A stretch of 64,000 bases of DNA, taken from Crassaminicella indica. Lineage in GTDB: Bacteria > Bacillota > Clostridia > Peptostreptococcales > Thermotaleaceae. Made by a program: the position numbers and the translations under genes. Location of the stretch: the NCBI RefSeq assembly GCF_019203185.1, contig NZ_CP078093.1, positions 1,116,001-1,180,000 of the forward strand, in the 5' to 3' direction. Below, in pieces: positions 1 to 8,899 of the stretch (positions are counted from its first letter, which is position 1; each line of letters begins with the position of its first letter). The notes below the pieces were generated by a model. It was not told the origin of the DNA. It searched no databases and saw nothing but the letters and a program-made list of their open reading frames with translations.

Positions 1-470
1 TTGACCTTAATTTAGAAAAGTTAGATGTAGTCGCTTTATTTAGGCAAACATTAGGAGAGATGGAAGAAAAAATTAATCAAAGTACACTTCAAATGAAAAT
101 GAAGCTACCAGAAAATAAAGTTATTTGTGAACTGGATGGCAGAAGAACCTATAGAGTTTTTGAAAATATTATGAGTAATATCTTAAAATATGCGATGCCT
201 CATTCAAGAGTATATATAGATGCTTTAGAAGATGAAAAAGAAATAAGCTTTATATTCAAAAATATTTCAGCTTATGAAATGAATTTTGATGCAGATGAGA
301 TAACAGAGCGTTTTACAAGGGGAGATAAATCTAGAAATACGGAAGGATCAGGACTAGGACTTGCAATTGCAAAAAGTCTTATGGAGCTTCAAAATGGAAA
401 TTTATCAATCACTATAGATGGAGATTTGTTTAAATTGATTGTTACATTTCAAAAATCGGAAAATATATAA
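1..470 (+). CDS. Sensor histidine kinase, C-terminal part (5' end outside window)
   Basis: The reading frame is open from position 3, without a stop, to TAA at 468-470, so the gene starts upstream of the window; the ATG at 60 is internal. What remains is the GHKL ATPase domain: an N-box-like stretch (NIMSNILKYA) and the G2 box GSGLGLAIAKSLMELQNG near the C-terminus. It would be the ATP-binding half of a membrane-bound two-component kinase that phosphorylates a histidine for transfer to a response regulator. Sensor input and the phosphorylated histidine lie outside the window, so the signal is unknown. A hairpin follows the stop. The family is clear; the specific role is not. Confidence 0.85.
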   Translation, partial: DLNLEKLDVVALFRQTLGEMEEKINQSTLQMKMKLPENKVICELDGRRTYRVFENIMSNILKYAMPHSRVYIDALEDEKEISFIFKNISAYEMNFDADEITERFTRGDKSRNTEGSGLGLAIAKSLMELQNGNLSITIDGDLFKLIVTFQKSENI

Positions 471-487
471 ATAAATCAGAAGATAAT

Positions 488-514
488 AAAGGTAACACAG
501 AGTGTGTTATCTTT
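488..514 (+). terminator. Probable terminator after the kinase gene
   Basis: The arms GGTAACAC (491-498) and GTGTTATC (504-511) pair with one G-U, extended by AAA/TTT. The T tract is short (CTTTATATG), so termination may be weak. The rest of the gap to 763 is AT-rich with no convincing gene. Confidence 0.6.
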
Positions 515-763
515 ATATGTTTATTCGTAAGCGTCAAACTATAGACACATAGGAATACCAAAATTTATAAGAGCTAATACTTCTATAAAAATTATGGAGG
601 TGTTATCTATTTTAAAATTGATAACTAAATCATATGAATGGAAGTAGTCAGTTTGTTTAGAATTATAATATCTATTCAAAAAGATTCCATAAGTAGTTCT
701 ATATTGGGTTTTGTTATATAATATAAAAAGTGGAAATTTAAAACAAAGAAAATGGAGGTATAC

Positions 764-2320
764 ATGAAAAATAAATCTTTTTTAAATGGTGCATTTATTT
801 TAGCTGCAGCTGGTATTATTTCAAAATTTATTGGCTTTTTTTTTAAAGTACCTATAACTAGATTAATTGGTGCTGAAGGGTTAGGTTTATACAATTATCC
901 TTACAATCTTTATAGTGCTATGCTTGCAATATCAATTACAGGTTTACCAGTAGCAATATCCAAGCTTGTTTCAGAAAGAATTGCGCTAAAGCAATATAGA
1001 GCTGTCCATAAAGTTTTTAAAGTAGCATTGATTTTGATGAGTTTTGTAGGGATATCTACTTCAGCTGTTCTATTTGTAGGAAGTAAAATTATAGTAAATA
1101 AATTTTGGCCTCCAGGAGCATATTATCCACTAATGGGATTAGTATTTGCACCTATATTTGTAGCCTCCATGTCAGTATTTAGGGGGTATTTTCAAGGAAT
1201 GCAGTTGATGATGCCAACAGCTATTTCACAGATTTTTGAATCTTTTGGAAGATTAATAGTTGGATTAGGGTTAGCTTATTTTTTGGTTAATAAAGGAATA
1301 CCTTATGCAGCTGGTGGTGCATCATTTGGAGCAACAGCTGGAGCTATATTAGGTTTAATAGTTCTTATCATTTCATATCTCAAAATACATTCTAAATTAA
1401 ATAAAAATATTCAGAAATATAAAGTGATAGAAAAAGAAGAATCTTCCATATTTATTATAACTAAGATTTTATCAATATCTGTACCTATATCAATTGGTGC
1501 TGTAGCTAGTTCAATGATGTCTTTAATCGATTCATTAATGATTAATTCTAGACTTTTAATTGCGGGATTTTCTGTAAAAGAGGCTTCTGTATTATATGGT
1601 CAGTTAGGAGCTGCAAATACACTTATAAATTTTCCTCTTACTGTAAGTATTGCTATTGCAGCTAGCATTGTACCTGTAATTTCTGAGGCTAAGGTTCATG
1701 AAAATTATTATGAAATACGACAAAAATTAGAAGAAGGAATAAAAATGGGTTTTTACATTGGATTACCAGCAACAATGGGACTTTTTATTTTAGCTGATCC
1801 TATTTTAGCCTTTATATTTCCAACAATCAATGGAGGGGGAAAACTACTTCAGTTGCTTGCAGTAGCTTTAGTTTTTATAACATTAAATCAAATATTAACA
1901 GGAGCTTTACAAGGATTTGGAAAGGTTATGATTCCAGTAAAAAATCTTTTTTTAGGTTCAGTAGTCAAGGTTATAGTAAGTTATTTTTTAACCATTCAAC
2001 CTGCATATAATATAAAAGGTGCAGCTATAGGAACAATAACAGGGTACATTATCGCTTTATTATTGAACTATAAAGATATTAAAAAATATACTAAGATTAA
2101 ACTTAAAGTCAATGATATTTTTATAAAACCTATAGTGTCTGTAATAGGTATGTCACTTGCCGTATTCTATACATTTAACTATTGGAGTGGAGTACTTAAT
2201 AGTAATAATATAGCTACTTTAATATCTATATTAGCAGGGGCTATTGTATATGGTACGATACTTCTTTGTGTTGGAGGTATAAAGATAAAGGATGTTTTAA
2301 TGATTTTTAATAGGAAATAG
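764..2320 (+). CDS. SpoVB/MurJ-like polysaccharide flippase (MOP superfamily)
   Basis: Integral membrane protein of about 518 residues with some 12-14 hydrophobic segments. The N-terminus (GAFILAAAGIISKFIGF, then an amphipathic KVPITRLIGAEGLGLY loop) is typical of the polysaccharide-transport/SpoVB branch of the MOP superfamily, which flips lipid-linked glycans. In spore-formers the SpoVB paralogues act in cortex peptidoglycan synthesis; some relatives export other polysaccharides. I place the start at ATG 764 rather than the in-frame ATG at 752, because GGAGG at 754-758 is five bases upstream of 764 and overlaps the earlier ATG. The gene ends directly against a degenerate recombinase remnant, so whatever followed it has probably been disrupted. 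Family certain; the exact paralogue (spoVB, ykvU-like or murJ) is not. Confidence 0.85.
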   Translation: MKNKSFLNGAFILAAAGIISKFIGFFFKVPITRLIGAEGLGLYNYPYNLYSAMLAISITGLPVAISKLVSERIALKQYRAVHKVFKVALILMSFVGISTSAVLFVGSKIIVNKFWPPGAYYPLMGLVFAPIFVASMSVFRGYFQGMQLMMPTAISQIFESFGRLIVGLGLAYFLVNKGIPYAAGGASFGATAGAILGLIVLIISYLKIHSKLNKNIQKYKVIEKEESSIFIITKILSISVPISIGAVASSMMSLIDSLMINSRLLIAGFSVKEASVLYGQLGAANTLINFPLTVSIAIAASIVPVISEAKVHENYYEIRQKLEEGIKMGFYIGLPATMGLFILADPILAFIFPTINGGGKLLQLLAVALVFITLNQILTGALQGFGKVMIPVKNLFLGSVVKVIVSYFLTIQPAYNIKGAAIGTITGYIIALLLNYKDIKKYTKIKLKVNDIFIKPIVSVIGMSLAVFYTFNYWSGVLNSNNIATLISILAGAIVYGTILLCVGGIKIKDVLMIFNRK

Positions 2321-2323
2321 AAA

Positions 2324-2652
2324 TGATTTTTTAATTATTAAGGAGCTTGACCGTTTTGGAAGAAATGCTGTTGAAATATAGAAAGAATTATCAAAGTTGA
2401 AAGATACAGGAGTTAAGGTAATAATCTTAGATATGCCCTACTTAAATAGCTTCTCAAATGACGATGGATTTAATGGTACAAGATATAATGCTTACGGTGT
2501 ACTCTTATATGGCTCAGATGGAACGAGAAAAAATCTCTCAAAGGGTTGGAATGGCTGTCGCAAAATCGAAAGGGAAACAAATTGGGCGAAAAAAGTTTAC
2601 AGAGAAAGATTTGCCAAAATGCTTTGAAAAGAACTATTTTTTTATATTCTGA
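2324..2652 (+). pseudogene. Serine recombinase (Tn3-type resolvase) remnant
   Basis: Homology starts four bases after the flippase stop with KELDRFGRNAVEI, the conserved resolvase stretch around the LDR(F/L)GR motif, then an in-frame TAG. It continues with ELSKLKDTGVKVIILDMP, then shifts frame near 2455 into a segment ending SYMAQMEREKISQRVGMAVA, the E-helix region that links catalytic and DNA-binding domains. The N-terminal catalytic serine region is missing. One stop, one frameshift and 5' truncation make it non-functional. It is probably the left scar of the same Tn3-like invasion seen at 3375-3626 and at 31.5-32.3 kb. Confidence 0.8.
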
Positions 2653-3245
2653 GACAACTTCTTGTTGATTTCAGTTTCAATTTGATCATTTGCTTCTTTA
2701 CATATCTTATTTAGATCTCTAAAAAAAGTTTCTGTGACTTTTGGAAATACAATATTTCTAGGTAACAAATTATTGTCATCATAATAATCTAAAAAATAAA
2801 TAACGTCATTTTCTTTAGCTAAATTAGTTATTTTTCTTATAGTTTTTGACTGTTCACTAAATAAAGATATATTTTTTTCTTTGAGTAAATATTCTAGATT
2901 TTTTAAATATCTACCAACTTCATATATTGTAATATTTGACGTTCCAAATTTAGGATTTAAAAGATCATATTTAGAAAGTGCAATATTTGTTCTAAATATT
3001 TTGTCTTTCAAATACTCAATCTTTTTTTCTATTTTGTTGAGCTTGTTTATTTCTAACTCATTTTTTGAAAGTAATATATTATCTAAATCTTCAAGTGTAT
3101 CAATTATAATATATAAAATACCAGTAAAATTATATTTTATAAATCTGTTAGTGTCTTTTGTTTTTTGTATTAAATTATTTGTAAAAAAAATATTTAAGAA
3201 AATAGAACAAAGTAAAATACAAATTAATAACCTATTATTTTTCAT
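2634..3245 (-). CDS. Orphan membrane-anchored protein, unknown function
   Basis: About 203 residues. An N-terminal hydrophobic segment (LLICILLCSIFLNIFF) after a short positive start suggests a signal anchor; the rest is a polar, lysine-rich, mostly helical region predicted to lie outside the membrane. The start at 3245 is set by AAAGGAG five bases upstream; the frame extends further 5' but without a ribosome site. I recognise no family. It lies alone between two transposon remnants, and its promoter region carries the palindrome shared with five other orphan genes in this window. The 3' end overlaps the recombinase remnant by 19 bases. Confidence 0.7.
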   Translation of the reverse strand: MKNNRLLICILLCSIFLNIFFTNNLIQKTKDTNRFIKYNFTGILYIIIDTLEDLDNILLSKNELEINKLNKIEKKIEYLKDKIFRTNIALSKYDLLNPKFGTSNITIYEVGRYLKNLEYLLKEKNISLFSEQSKTIRKITNLAKENDVIYFLDYYDDNNLLPRNIVFPKVTETFFRDLNKICKEANDQIETEINKKLSQNIKK

Positions 3246-3317
3246 AGAGACTCCTTTCGTGTAATATAGAATAATCCAAAGTTTTATTGTTTGGCATACT
3301 ATTAATAGTATACTAAG

Positions 3318-3356
3318 CATTAGTTTAACATGTAATTATTATCTAATTATAACATA
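3318..3356 (-). promoter_or_regulatory. Shared promoter/palindrome element, copy 1
   Basis: Read on the minus strand, an extended -10 (TGTTATAAT) is followed 16 bases later by GTTAAACTAATGC, the left and central part of the palindrome TTAA(A/C)C-TAAT-G(G/C)TTA. It precedes the orphan gene starting at 3245. The same arrangement occurs at five other loci in the window. Confidence 0.65.
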
Positions 3357-3374
3357 AATGTATTCCATTTATTA

Positions 3375-3626
3375 ACAAATATTCTCTTTCAGATGGCAGA
3401 TGTAGCTTTAAATAATCCTGATGGAATAATAAAAGAAGTCCTATTTCCCATTGTTAGTGAAAAAACTTTAAGTGCTTTGATTAAAGAATTTAAAAATACT
3501 GGTTCTGCATATCGTAAAAAAGTATATACAGTTATGAGATCTTTATATGGTAGACATTATCGGCGTATGGTTCCTGAGATATTAAATACATTGGATTTTT
3601 TTCGGTGTGATTTTCGCCGCAATTAA
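3375..3626 (+). pseudogene. Tn3-family transposase fragment (middle region)
   Basis: The frame reads TNILFQMADVALNNPDG, then a block with FPIVSEKTLSALIKEFKNTG and VYTVMRSLYGRHYRRMVPE, which matches the mid-protein region of Tn3-family transposases just before the conserved LEFRSNN segment. Here it runs out at LDFFRC. About 83 residues remain of a protein normally near 1,000 residues; the N-terminal region and the DDE catalytic core are missing. The first roughly 40 bases are nearly identical to a second fragment on the minus strand near 31,975, so both derive from related transposons. Confidence 0.8.
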
Positions 3627-3688
3627 TTTGAAATATAGTATATGTAAGTATCAATTGGTGAATAATAAAGGTGAAATCATATCAAACT

Positions 3689-3706
3689 TTGTTTTAAAAT
3701 TAACAA
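3689..3706. promoter_or_regulatory. Candidate Rex operator, distal (adhE)
   Basis: TTGTTTTAAAATTAACAA differs from the Rex consensus TTGTTAA-N4-TTAACAA at two positions. It lies about 360 bases upstream of adhE. Rex is the NADH/NAD+-sensing repressor that commonly controls adhE in Clostridia. The right half-site is perfect; in such AT-rich DNA a chance match is possible. Confidence 0.4.
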
Positions 3707-3987
3707 ATAAAAAATGTTAAAATATAAACAAACAAAAACCTTGTAAAATAAATTTTTTAAGCTAAAAAACGAGTGAAATGCATTAAATAAAGCACAAAAC
3801 GCAAAAACAAATGGTCAGAATGGAAATAAAATGAAAAAATAATACTTGAACGATATAAAACTTTGTGATAATATTAACATATAATTTAAATCAAATAATT
3901 TTTCAGATAAAAAATATTAGAAAAATAGACTAGAAACAAAAGTTTTTGATTCTAAAAAGCAAAAAATATATTTTTTTTAAAAAATAA

Positions 3988-4003
3988 TGTTAAAAAATTA
4001 ACA
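3988..4003. promoter_or_regulatory. Candidate Rex operator, proximal (adhE)
   Basis: TGTTAAAAAATTAACA is a perfect 16-base palindrome matching the core of the Rex site (TTGTTAA-N4-TTAACAA) about 60 bases upstream of the adhE start. Known biology: Rex represses fermentation genes at low NADH/NAD+. The 439-base gap 3627-4065 is otherwise extremely AT-rich with no gene. Confidence 0.65.
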
Positions 4004-4065
4004 AATCGATCCGATAAGATTGGATTGGTAAATAAAAAATATTTTAATAGAAAGAGGGTTTTTAT

Positions 4066-6669
4066 ATGTTAGTGACAACTACAAAGGAACTAATGAAAAA
4101 ATTAAAAGAGATTAAGGAAGCTCAGAGGAAATTTGCTAATTACTCTCAAGAGCAGGTTGATGAAATATTCAGACAAGCGGCTATGGCAGCAAATAATGCA
4201 AGAATAAAGCTTGCAAAAATGGCAGTAGAAGAAACTGGAATGGGTATTGTAGAAGATAAGGTTATTAAGAACCATTTTGCTTCAGAATATATTTACAATA
4301 AATATAAAGAAGAAAAAACTTGTGGTGTTATTGAGCGCGACCACGCTTTTGGGATTACAAAGGTTGCAGAGCCAATTGGTGTTGTGGCAGCTATTGTACC
4401 TACTACCAATCCAACCTCTACAGCTATATTTAAAGCGCTTATTGCTTTAAAAACTAGAAATGGAATTATATTTTCACCACATCCAAGAGCTAAAAAATCA
4501 ACTATTGCCGCTGCAAAAATTGTTCTAGAAGCAGCAGTAAATGCTGGAGCACCAAAGGGAATTATAGGATGGATTGATGAGCCTTCTGTAGAGCTTTCAC
4601 AATGTGTAATGAAAGAAGCAGATATGATTTTAGCTACTGGTGGACCAGGAATGGTTAAAGCTGCATATTCATCAGGAAAACCAGCTATAGGGGTAGGTGC
4701 AGGAAATACACCTGCGATTATAGATGAAACTGCTCATATAAAAATGGCAGTAAACTCAATTCTTCTTTCAAAAAGCTTTGATAATGGTGTGATCTGTGCT
4801 TCAGAACAATCTGTTTTAGTAATGGAAGAAGTATATGAGAAGGTGAAGAAGGAGTTTATAGAAAGAGGTGCTTATTTATTAAAAGAAGATGAAATTGATA
4901 AAGTAAGAAAGGTTATATTGATAAATGGTTCGCTTAATGCAAAGATTGTTGGCCAACCAGCTTATCAGATAGCTAAGATGGCAGGAATCAAAGTGCCAGA
5001 AGCTACAAAGGTTTTAATAGGAGAGGTTGAATCTGTAGAGCTTGAAGAACCATTTTCTCATGAAAAACTATCTCCTGTTCTTGCAATGTATAAGGTGAAA
5101 AGCTTTGATGAAGCTCTTGAAAAAGCAGCAAGACTTGTAGAATTAGGTGGTTTTGGTCATACTTCTGTATTATATACAGATCAAGTTCAATCGCAGGACA
5201 GAATAGAAAGATTTGGTGCAGCTATGAAAACAGGAAGAACGATTATAAATATGCCTTCTTCTCAAGGTGCTATAGGAGATATTTATAATTTTAAGTTAGC
5301 TCCTTCACTAACTCTTGGCTGTGGTTCATGGGGAGGAAATTCTGTATCAGAAAATGTTGGGGTAAAGCATCTTCTAAACATTAAAAACGTGGCTGAGAGG
5401 AGAGAAAATATGCTTTGGTTTAGAGTTCCTGAGAAAATTTATTTTAAATATGGATGTCTTGGGGTTGCGTTAAAAGAATTGAAGGATATGGGCAAAAAGA
5501 AGGCATTTATTGTAACTGATAAGGTGCTTTACGATTTAGGATTTGTTGATGAAATTACAAGGGCATTAGATGAAATAAAAATTGATTATAAAGTATTTTC
5601 TGATGTGCAGCCAGATCCAACATTAGCTACTGCTAAAAAAGGTGCAGAGGAAATGAAAAGCTTTAAGCCAGATACAATCATTGCGTTAGGTGGAGGCTCT
5701 CCTATGGATGCTGCTAAGATTATGTGGGTAATGTATGAACATCCAAAAGTGAGATTTGAAGATTTAGCGATGAGATTTATGGATATAAGAAAAAGAGTAT
5801 ATAGATTCCCTAAAATGGGTGAAAAAGCTATGATGGTAGCTATACCTACTTCAGCAGGTACAGGATCAGAGGTTACTCCTTTTGCAGTTATAACAGATGA
5901 AAAAACAGGTGTGAAGTATCCACTAGCTGATTATGAGTTAACGCCAGATATGGCTATAGTAGATGCAGAATTGATGATGAACATGCCAAAAGGACTTACA
6001 GCAGCTTCAGGAATTGATGCTTTGACACATGCTTTAGAAGCTTATGTTTCAGTACTTGCTTCAGAATATACGAATGGATTAGCTTTAGAAGCTATCAGAT
6101 TAATATTTAAATATCTGCCACAAGCTTATGAAGAAGGTTCAAAAAATATAAAAGCTAGAGAAAAGATGGCTCACGCTTCAGCTATGGCAGGGATGGCTTT
6201 TGCGAATGCTTTCTTAGGAGTATGTCATTCAATGGCTCATAAATTAGGAGCTATGCATCATATTGCACATGGTGTAGCTAATGGATTATTGATAAGTGAA
6301 GTGATTAGATTTAATGCAGTAGATAATCCAAGAAAGCAAGCTGCATTTCCACAATATAAATATCCAAATGCAAAATGGAGATATGCTAGAATAGCTGATT
6401 ATCTAAATTTAGGTGGAAATACAGATGAAGAAAAGGTAGCATTATTGATCAAGGCTATTGATGAATTAAAATCTAAGGTGAATTTACCAAAGACAATTAG
6501 TGAAGCAGGAGTTTCTAAACACAAATTCTATGCTACTTTAGATGAAATGAGTGAGCAAGCTTTTGATGATCAATGTACAGGAGCTAATCCAAGATATCCA
6601 TTGATTAGTGAGATAAAGCAAATGTATATAAATGTTTTTGAAGGATCAAAAAAAGAAGACAAAAAATAA
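4066..6669 (+). CDS. adhE: Bifunctional acetaldehyde-CoA/alcohol dehydrogenase AdhE
   Basis: 867 residues, the usual AdhE length. It reduces acetyl-CoA to acetaldehyde and then to ethanol with two NADH, and assembles into cytosolic spirosome filaments in known members. Residues 1-440 are an aldehyde dehydrogenase domain with the catalytic cysteine in DNGVICASEQ and a GVGAGNTP loop. After a linker, residues 455-860 are an iron-dependent alcohol dehydrogenase with the NAD-binding GGGSPMDAAK and the metal-ligand regions GIDALTHALEAY and CHSMAHKLGAMHHIAHG. The gene is monocistronic: AGAGGG ribosome site 5', strong terminator 3'. Two Rex-like palindromes upstream fit redox control. It is the electron sink partner of the hydrogenase and pyruvate:ferredoxin oxidoreductase encoded further on. 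No odd residues seen. Confidence 0.97.
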   Translation: MLVTTTKELMKKLKEIKEAQRKFANYSQEQVDEIFRQAAMAANNARIKLAKMAVEETGMGIVEDKVIKNHFASEYIYNKYKEEKTCGVIERDHAFGITKVAEPIGVVAAIVPTTNPTSTAIFKALIALKTRNGIIFSPHPRAKKSTIAAAKIVLEAAVNAGAPKGIIGWIDEPSVELSQCVMKEADMILATGGPGMVKAAYSSGKPAIGVGAGNTPAIIDETAHIKMAVNSILLSKSFDNGVICASEQSVLVMEEVYEKVKKEFIERGAYLLKEDEIDKVRKVILINGSLNAKIVGQPAYQIAKMAGIKVPEATKVLIGEVESVELEEPFSHEKLSPVLAMYKVKSFDEALEKAARLVELGGFGHTSVLYTDQVQSQDRIERFGAAMKTGRTIINMPSSQGAIGDIYNFKLAPSLTLGCGSWGGNSVSENVGVKHLLNIKNVAERRENMLWFRVPEKIYFKYGCLGVALKELKDMGKKKAFIVTDKVLYDLGFVDEITRALDEIKIDYKVFSDVQPDPTLATAKKGAEEMKSFKPDTIIALGGGSPMDAAKIMWVMYEHPKVRFEDLAMRFMDIRKRVYRFPKMGEKAMMVAIPTSAGTGSEVTPFAVITDEKTGVKYPLADYELTPDMAIVDAELMMNMPKGLTAASGIDALTHALEAYVSVLASEYTNGLALEAIRLIFKYLPQAYEEGSKNIKAREKMAHASAMAGMAFANAFLGVCHSMAHKLGAMHHIAHGVANGLLISEVIRFNAVDNPRKQAAFPQYKYPNAKWRYARIADYLNLGGNTDEEKVALLIKAIDELKSKVNLPKTISEAGVSKHKFYATLDEMSEQAFDDQCTGANPRYPLISEIKQMYINVFEGSKKEDKK

Positions 6670-6697
6670 TCTCCAGTTGTCTGGAGATTATTTTTTA
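6665..6697. terminator. Terminator of adhE, shared with convergent kinase gene
   Basis: Stem AATAATCTCCAG / CTGGAGATTATT with loop TTGT followed by TTTTTT. It overlaps the 3' end of the convergent kinase gene and probably works in both directions. Confidence 0.9.
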
Positions 6698-8659
6698 TGA
6701 ATAAATATCAGAAAACTCAATTTTTATTTTTTCTACATTGGTTCTTTTTGAAAAATCATCTTTTTGAGTAGTATTTTTTTCTTCAGGGACAAATTTTACT
6801 GGCAATGTAACTATAAATTCTGTTCCTTTACCGTATATGCTTTTTGCAGAAATATTTCCATCATGCATTTCTACTAAGGATTTTACAAGAGACAGTCCTA
6901 TGCCGCTTCCTTCATGACTTCTGCTTAGTAGAGGGTCTACCTGCTTAAACCTTTCAAATATTTTTCCTATTTTATCCTTTGGAATACCAATCCCCGTATC
7001 CTTTACACAAATTTGAATTTTATCTTTCTTATCATAAATATTTACTTGTATAGTATCTCCTTTATGTGTAAATTTTACTGCATTAGAAATAAGGTTGAGC
7101 ATAATTCTTTCGATTTTTTCTTCATCAAAAGCCATAAATTTTTCTTCTATATCTGTATCAAATATAAGGCTTCTTCCTTTGCTTTCTACATATTCAACAG
7201 TAGATAATGTGATATTTTCAACAACCTCTATAAGATTTTTATTTTTTAAATTTAGCTTCATGTAACCAGAATCTATTTTTGTAATGTCAATCAAGTTATT
7301 GACTAATCTTAAAAGCCGATAGCAATTTTGATGAATGATATTTATATGATGGGTCAACTTTTTACCTGTAATAACTGCATTTTCATTTTTTGCATAAAAA
7401 GAAAATAATTGTGTTGTTGATAAAATCATGTTTATAGGGGTTTTTAGTTCATGAGAGATATTTGAGAAAAATTCTGTTTTTATATGATCATGACTAATGA
7501 TTTTTTGTAGCAATCTTTTGTTTTCGTTGAGCATATGATTGAAGCTGTCTGACAATATACCAATTTCATCTTTGCTTTTTATATCAGAATAAACAGTTAA
7601 ATCACCTTTGCTGACGGTTTCCATATAATCTTTCAATTTATTGATAGGCTTTACTAATGTATTTGCAACAAATAAAGATACTATAACGCATATTAAGGAT
7701 ACTAATATGCCTATGAATAATGTCGTCTTAAGAATAGCTATGGAAGAAGATTTCAAATCATCATAGTTAGCTGTTGCAATTATGTATAAGTCCCAAGGTT
7801 TAAAATATTTATAAGCAGCCATTTTATAAACTCCTTGAAATTCATATTCTATAATGCCATTTTTTGTTTTGAATATTTTTTGAGAAAAATCAAAGGAGGA
7901 TAAATTTTCTCCTTTGATTTTTGGATGAACAAGAACATCTCCTTTTGAATTCATTATATAGACATAGCCTGTTTTTCCAATTTTTATATTATTCAAGGTT
8001 TTTTCTAAATAAGAATTAATTCCTTTATAGCCTAAAGCTATAGCTCCTATAACCTTTTTATTTTTATCAAGAAGAGGCTTGTAGCCTGTTATTAACCAAT
8101 CATCTCCAACTAAATGACTGCCGTAATAGGTTTCGTTATTTATTATTTTTTTATATATATTATATTGAATAGAATTACATTGATCATGATAATTACTAGC
8201 TATGCTTGTTCCTATAGCTCTTTTACCATTAATCTTTAAATTTGTAGAAACACGTATTAATTCATTATTATGCAGTAAAAATACAGAATAGATAGCTCCA
8301 ATTGATTCTTTTATGCTGTTGCTTAGAGTAGTGTCTAATGTTAGATTGGTATTGCCAGCGTATAAGGCTGGCAATTTATAGTTTCCGAGTTGAATTTGTT
8401 CTTTATTCTCGATTCTTATTTCCCCTAAATTGTTTAGTAGTTCTTCTATATAATGCAAATCGGTCCACACTTTTTCTGAGAGGAGATCGTTTCGAACGCT
8501 GACCATGTTGTGAATTAATTCTACAGTCCCTTTGCTTTTTTCAGTTACTTCACGAAAAACTGCACTGTGAGATTTATTACCTATTAAAAAACCTAATATA
8601 CCTACTGAAAATACAATTAACAATACATAGCTAATTATTAGTTTGGATTTGATACTCAT
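6695..8659 (-). CDS. Sensor histidine kinase with extracellular Cache domain
   Basis: 654 residues. Order: TM1 at residues 7-27; extracytoplasmic double-Cache-like sensor (about 30-305) with the typical VYIMNSKGDVLVHPKIKGE segment; TM2 around 310-332; HAMP (to about 385); HisKA with FFSNISHELKTPIN, whose His is the phosphorylation site; then the HATPase with DTGIGIPKDKIGKIFERF and GSGIGLSLVKS. It should sense a small external ligand and phosphorylate an unlinked response regulator, as no regulator gene is adjacent. Its C-terminal tail IKIEFSDIYS nearly repeats the tail of the PAS kinase near 41.5 kb, and the two kinases are close paralogues over the catalytic half. It is convergent with adhE. 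Confidence 0.92.
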   Translation of the reverse strand: MSIKSKLIISYVLLIVFSVGILGFLIGNKSHSAVFREVTEKSKGTVELIHNMVSVRNDLLSEKVWTDLHYIEELLNNLGEIRIENKEQIQLGNYKLPALYAGNTNLTLDTTLSNSIKESIGAIYSVFLLHNNELIRVSTNLKINGKRAIGTSIASNYHDQCNSIQYNIYKKIINNETYYGSHLVGDDWLITGYKPLLDKNKKVIGAIALGYKGINSYLEKTLNNIKIGKTGYVYIMNSKGDVLVHPKIKGENLSSFDFSQKIFKTKNGIIEYEFQGVYKMAAYKYFKPWDLYIIATANYDDLKSSSIAILKTTLFIGILVSLICVIVSLFVANTLVKPINKLKDYMETVSKGDLTVYSDIKSKDEIGILSDSFNHMLNENKRLLQKIISHDHIKTEFFSNISHELKTPINMILSTTQLFSFYAKNENAVITGKKLTHHINIIHQNCYRLLRLVNNLIDITKIDSGYMKLNLKNKNLIEVVENITLSTVEYVESKGRSLIFDTDIEEKFMAFDEEKIERIMLNLISNAVKFTHKGDTIQVNIYDKKDKIQICVKDTGIGIPKDKIGKIFERFKQVDPLLSRSHEGSGIGLSLVKSLVEMHDGNISAKSIYGKGTEFIVTLPVKFVPEEKNTTQKDDFSKRTNVEKIKIEFSDIYS

Positions 8660-8855
8660 AGACTTAACCTCGGCTTTCTATTATTTAATAGTAGAGCTGG
8701 GATGCTCGCTTTTTCTAAAATTCTACATATTACTACAAAATCCTTTTCTATTTAAACTGCTTTTGCTATCTTTTATATAAATTTAGTTAGGAATAATCGA
8801 GAATTACATGAAATACAATTATAAGAGTGTACCTTATATGTATAGAAATCTGCAA

Positions 8856-8879
8856 TTATGATATAATATTCTATCATAA
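8856..8879. promoter_or_regulatory. Inverted repeat over the murI promoter region
   Basis: TTATGATA (8856-8863) and TATCATAA (8872-8879) form a perfect 8-bp inverted repeat whose spacer holds a TATAAT-like -10, about 20 bases before the murI start. It could be an operator or a chance AT palindrome. Confidence 0.35.
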
Positions 8880-8899
8880 GTTTTTAGGAGGGTAAAAAA

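Noticed and set aside
594-647. Short frame starting MEVLSILKLITK
   Set aside because: Only 17 codons, no ribosome site of its own and no context; the region looks like ordinary promoter sequence of the flippase gene.
2881-3264. Plus-strand open frame of 127 codons
   Set aside because: It is antisense to the orphan gene at 2634-3245, which has the ribosome site and promoter; an AT-rich shadow.
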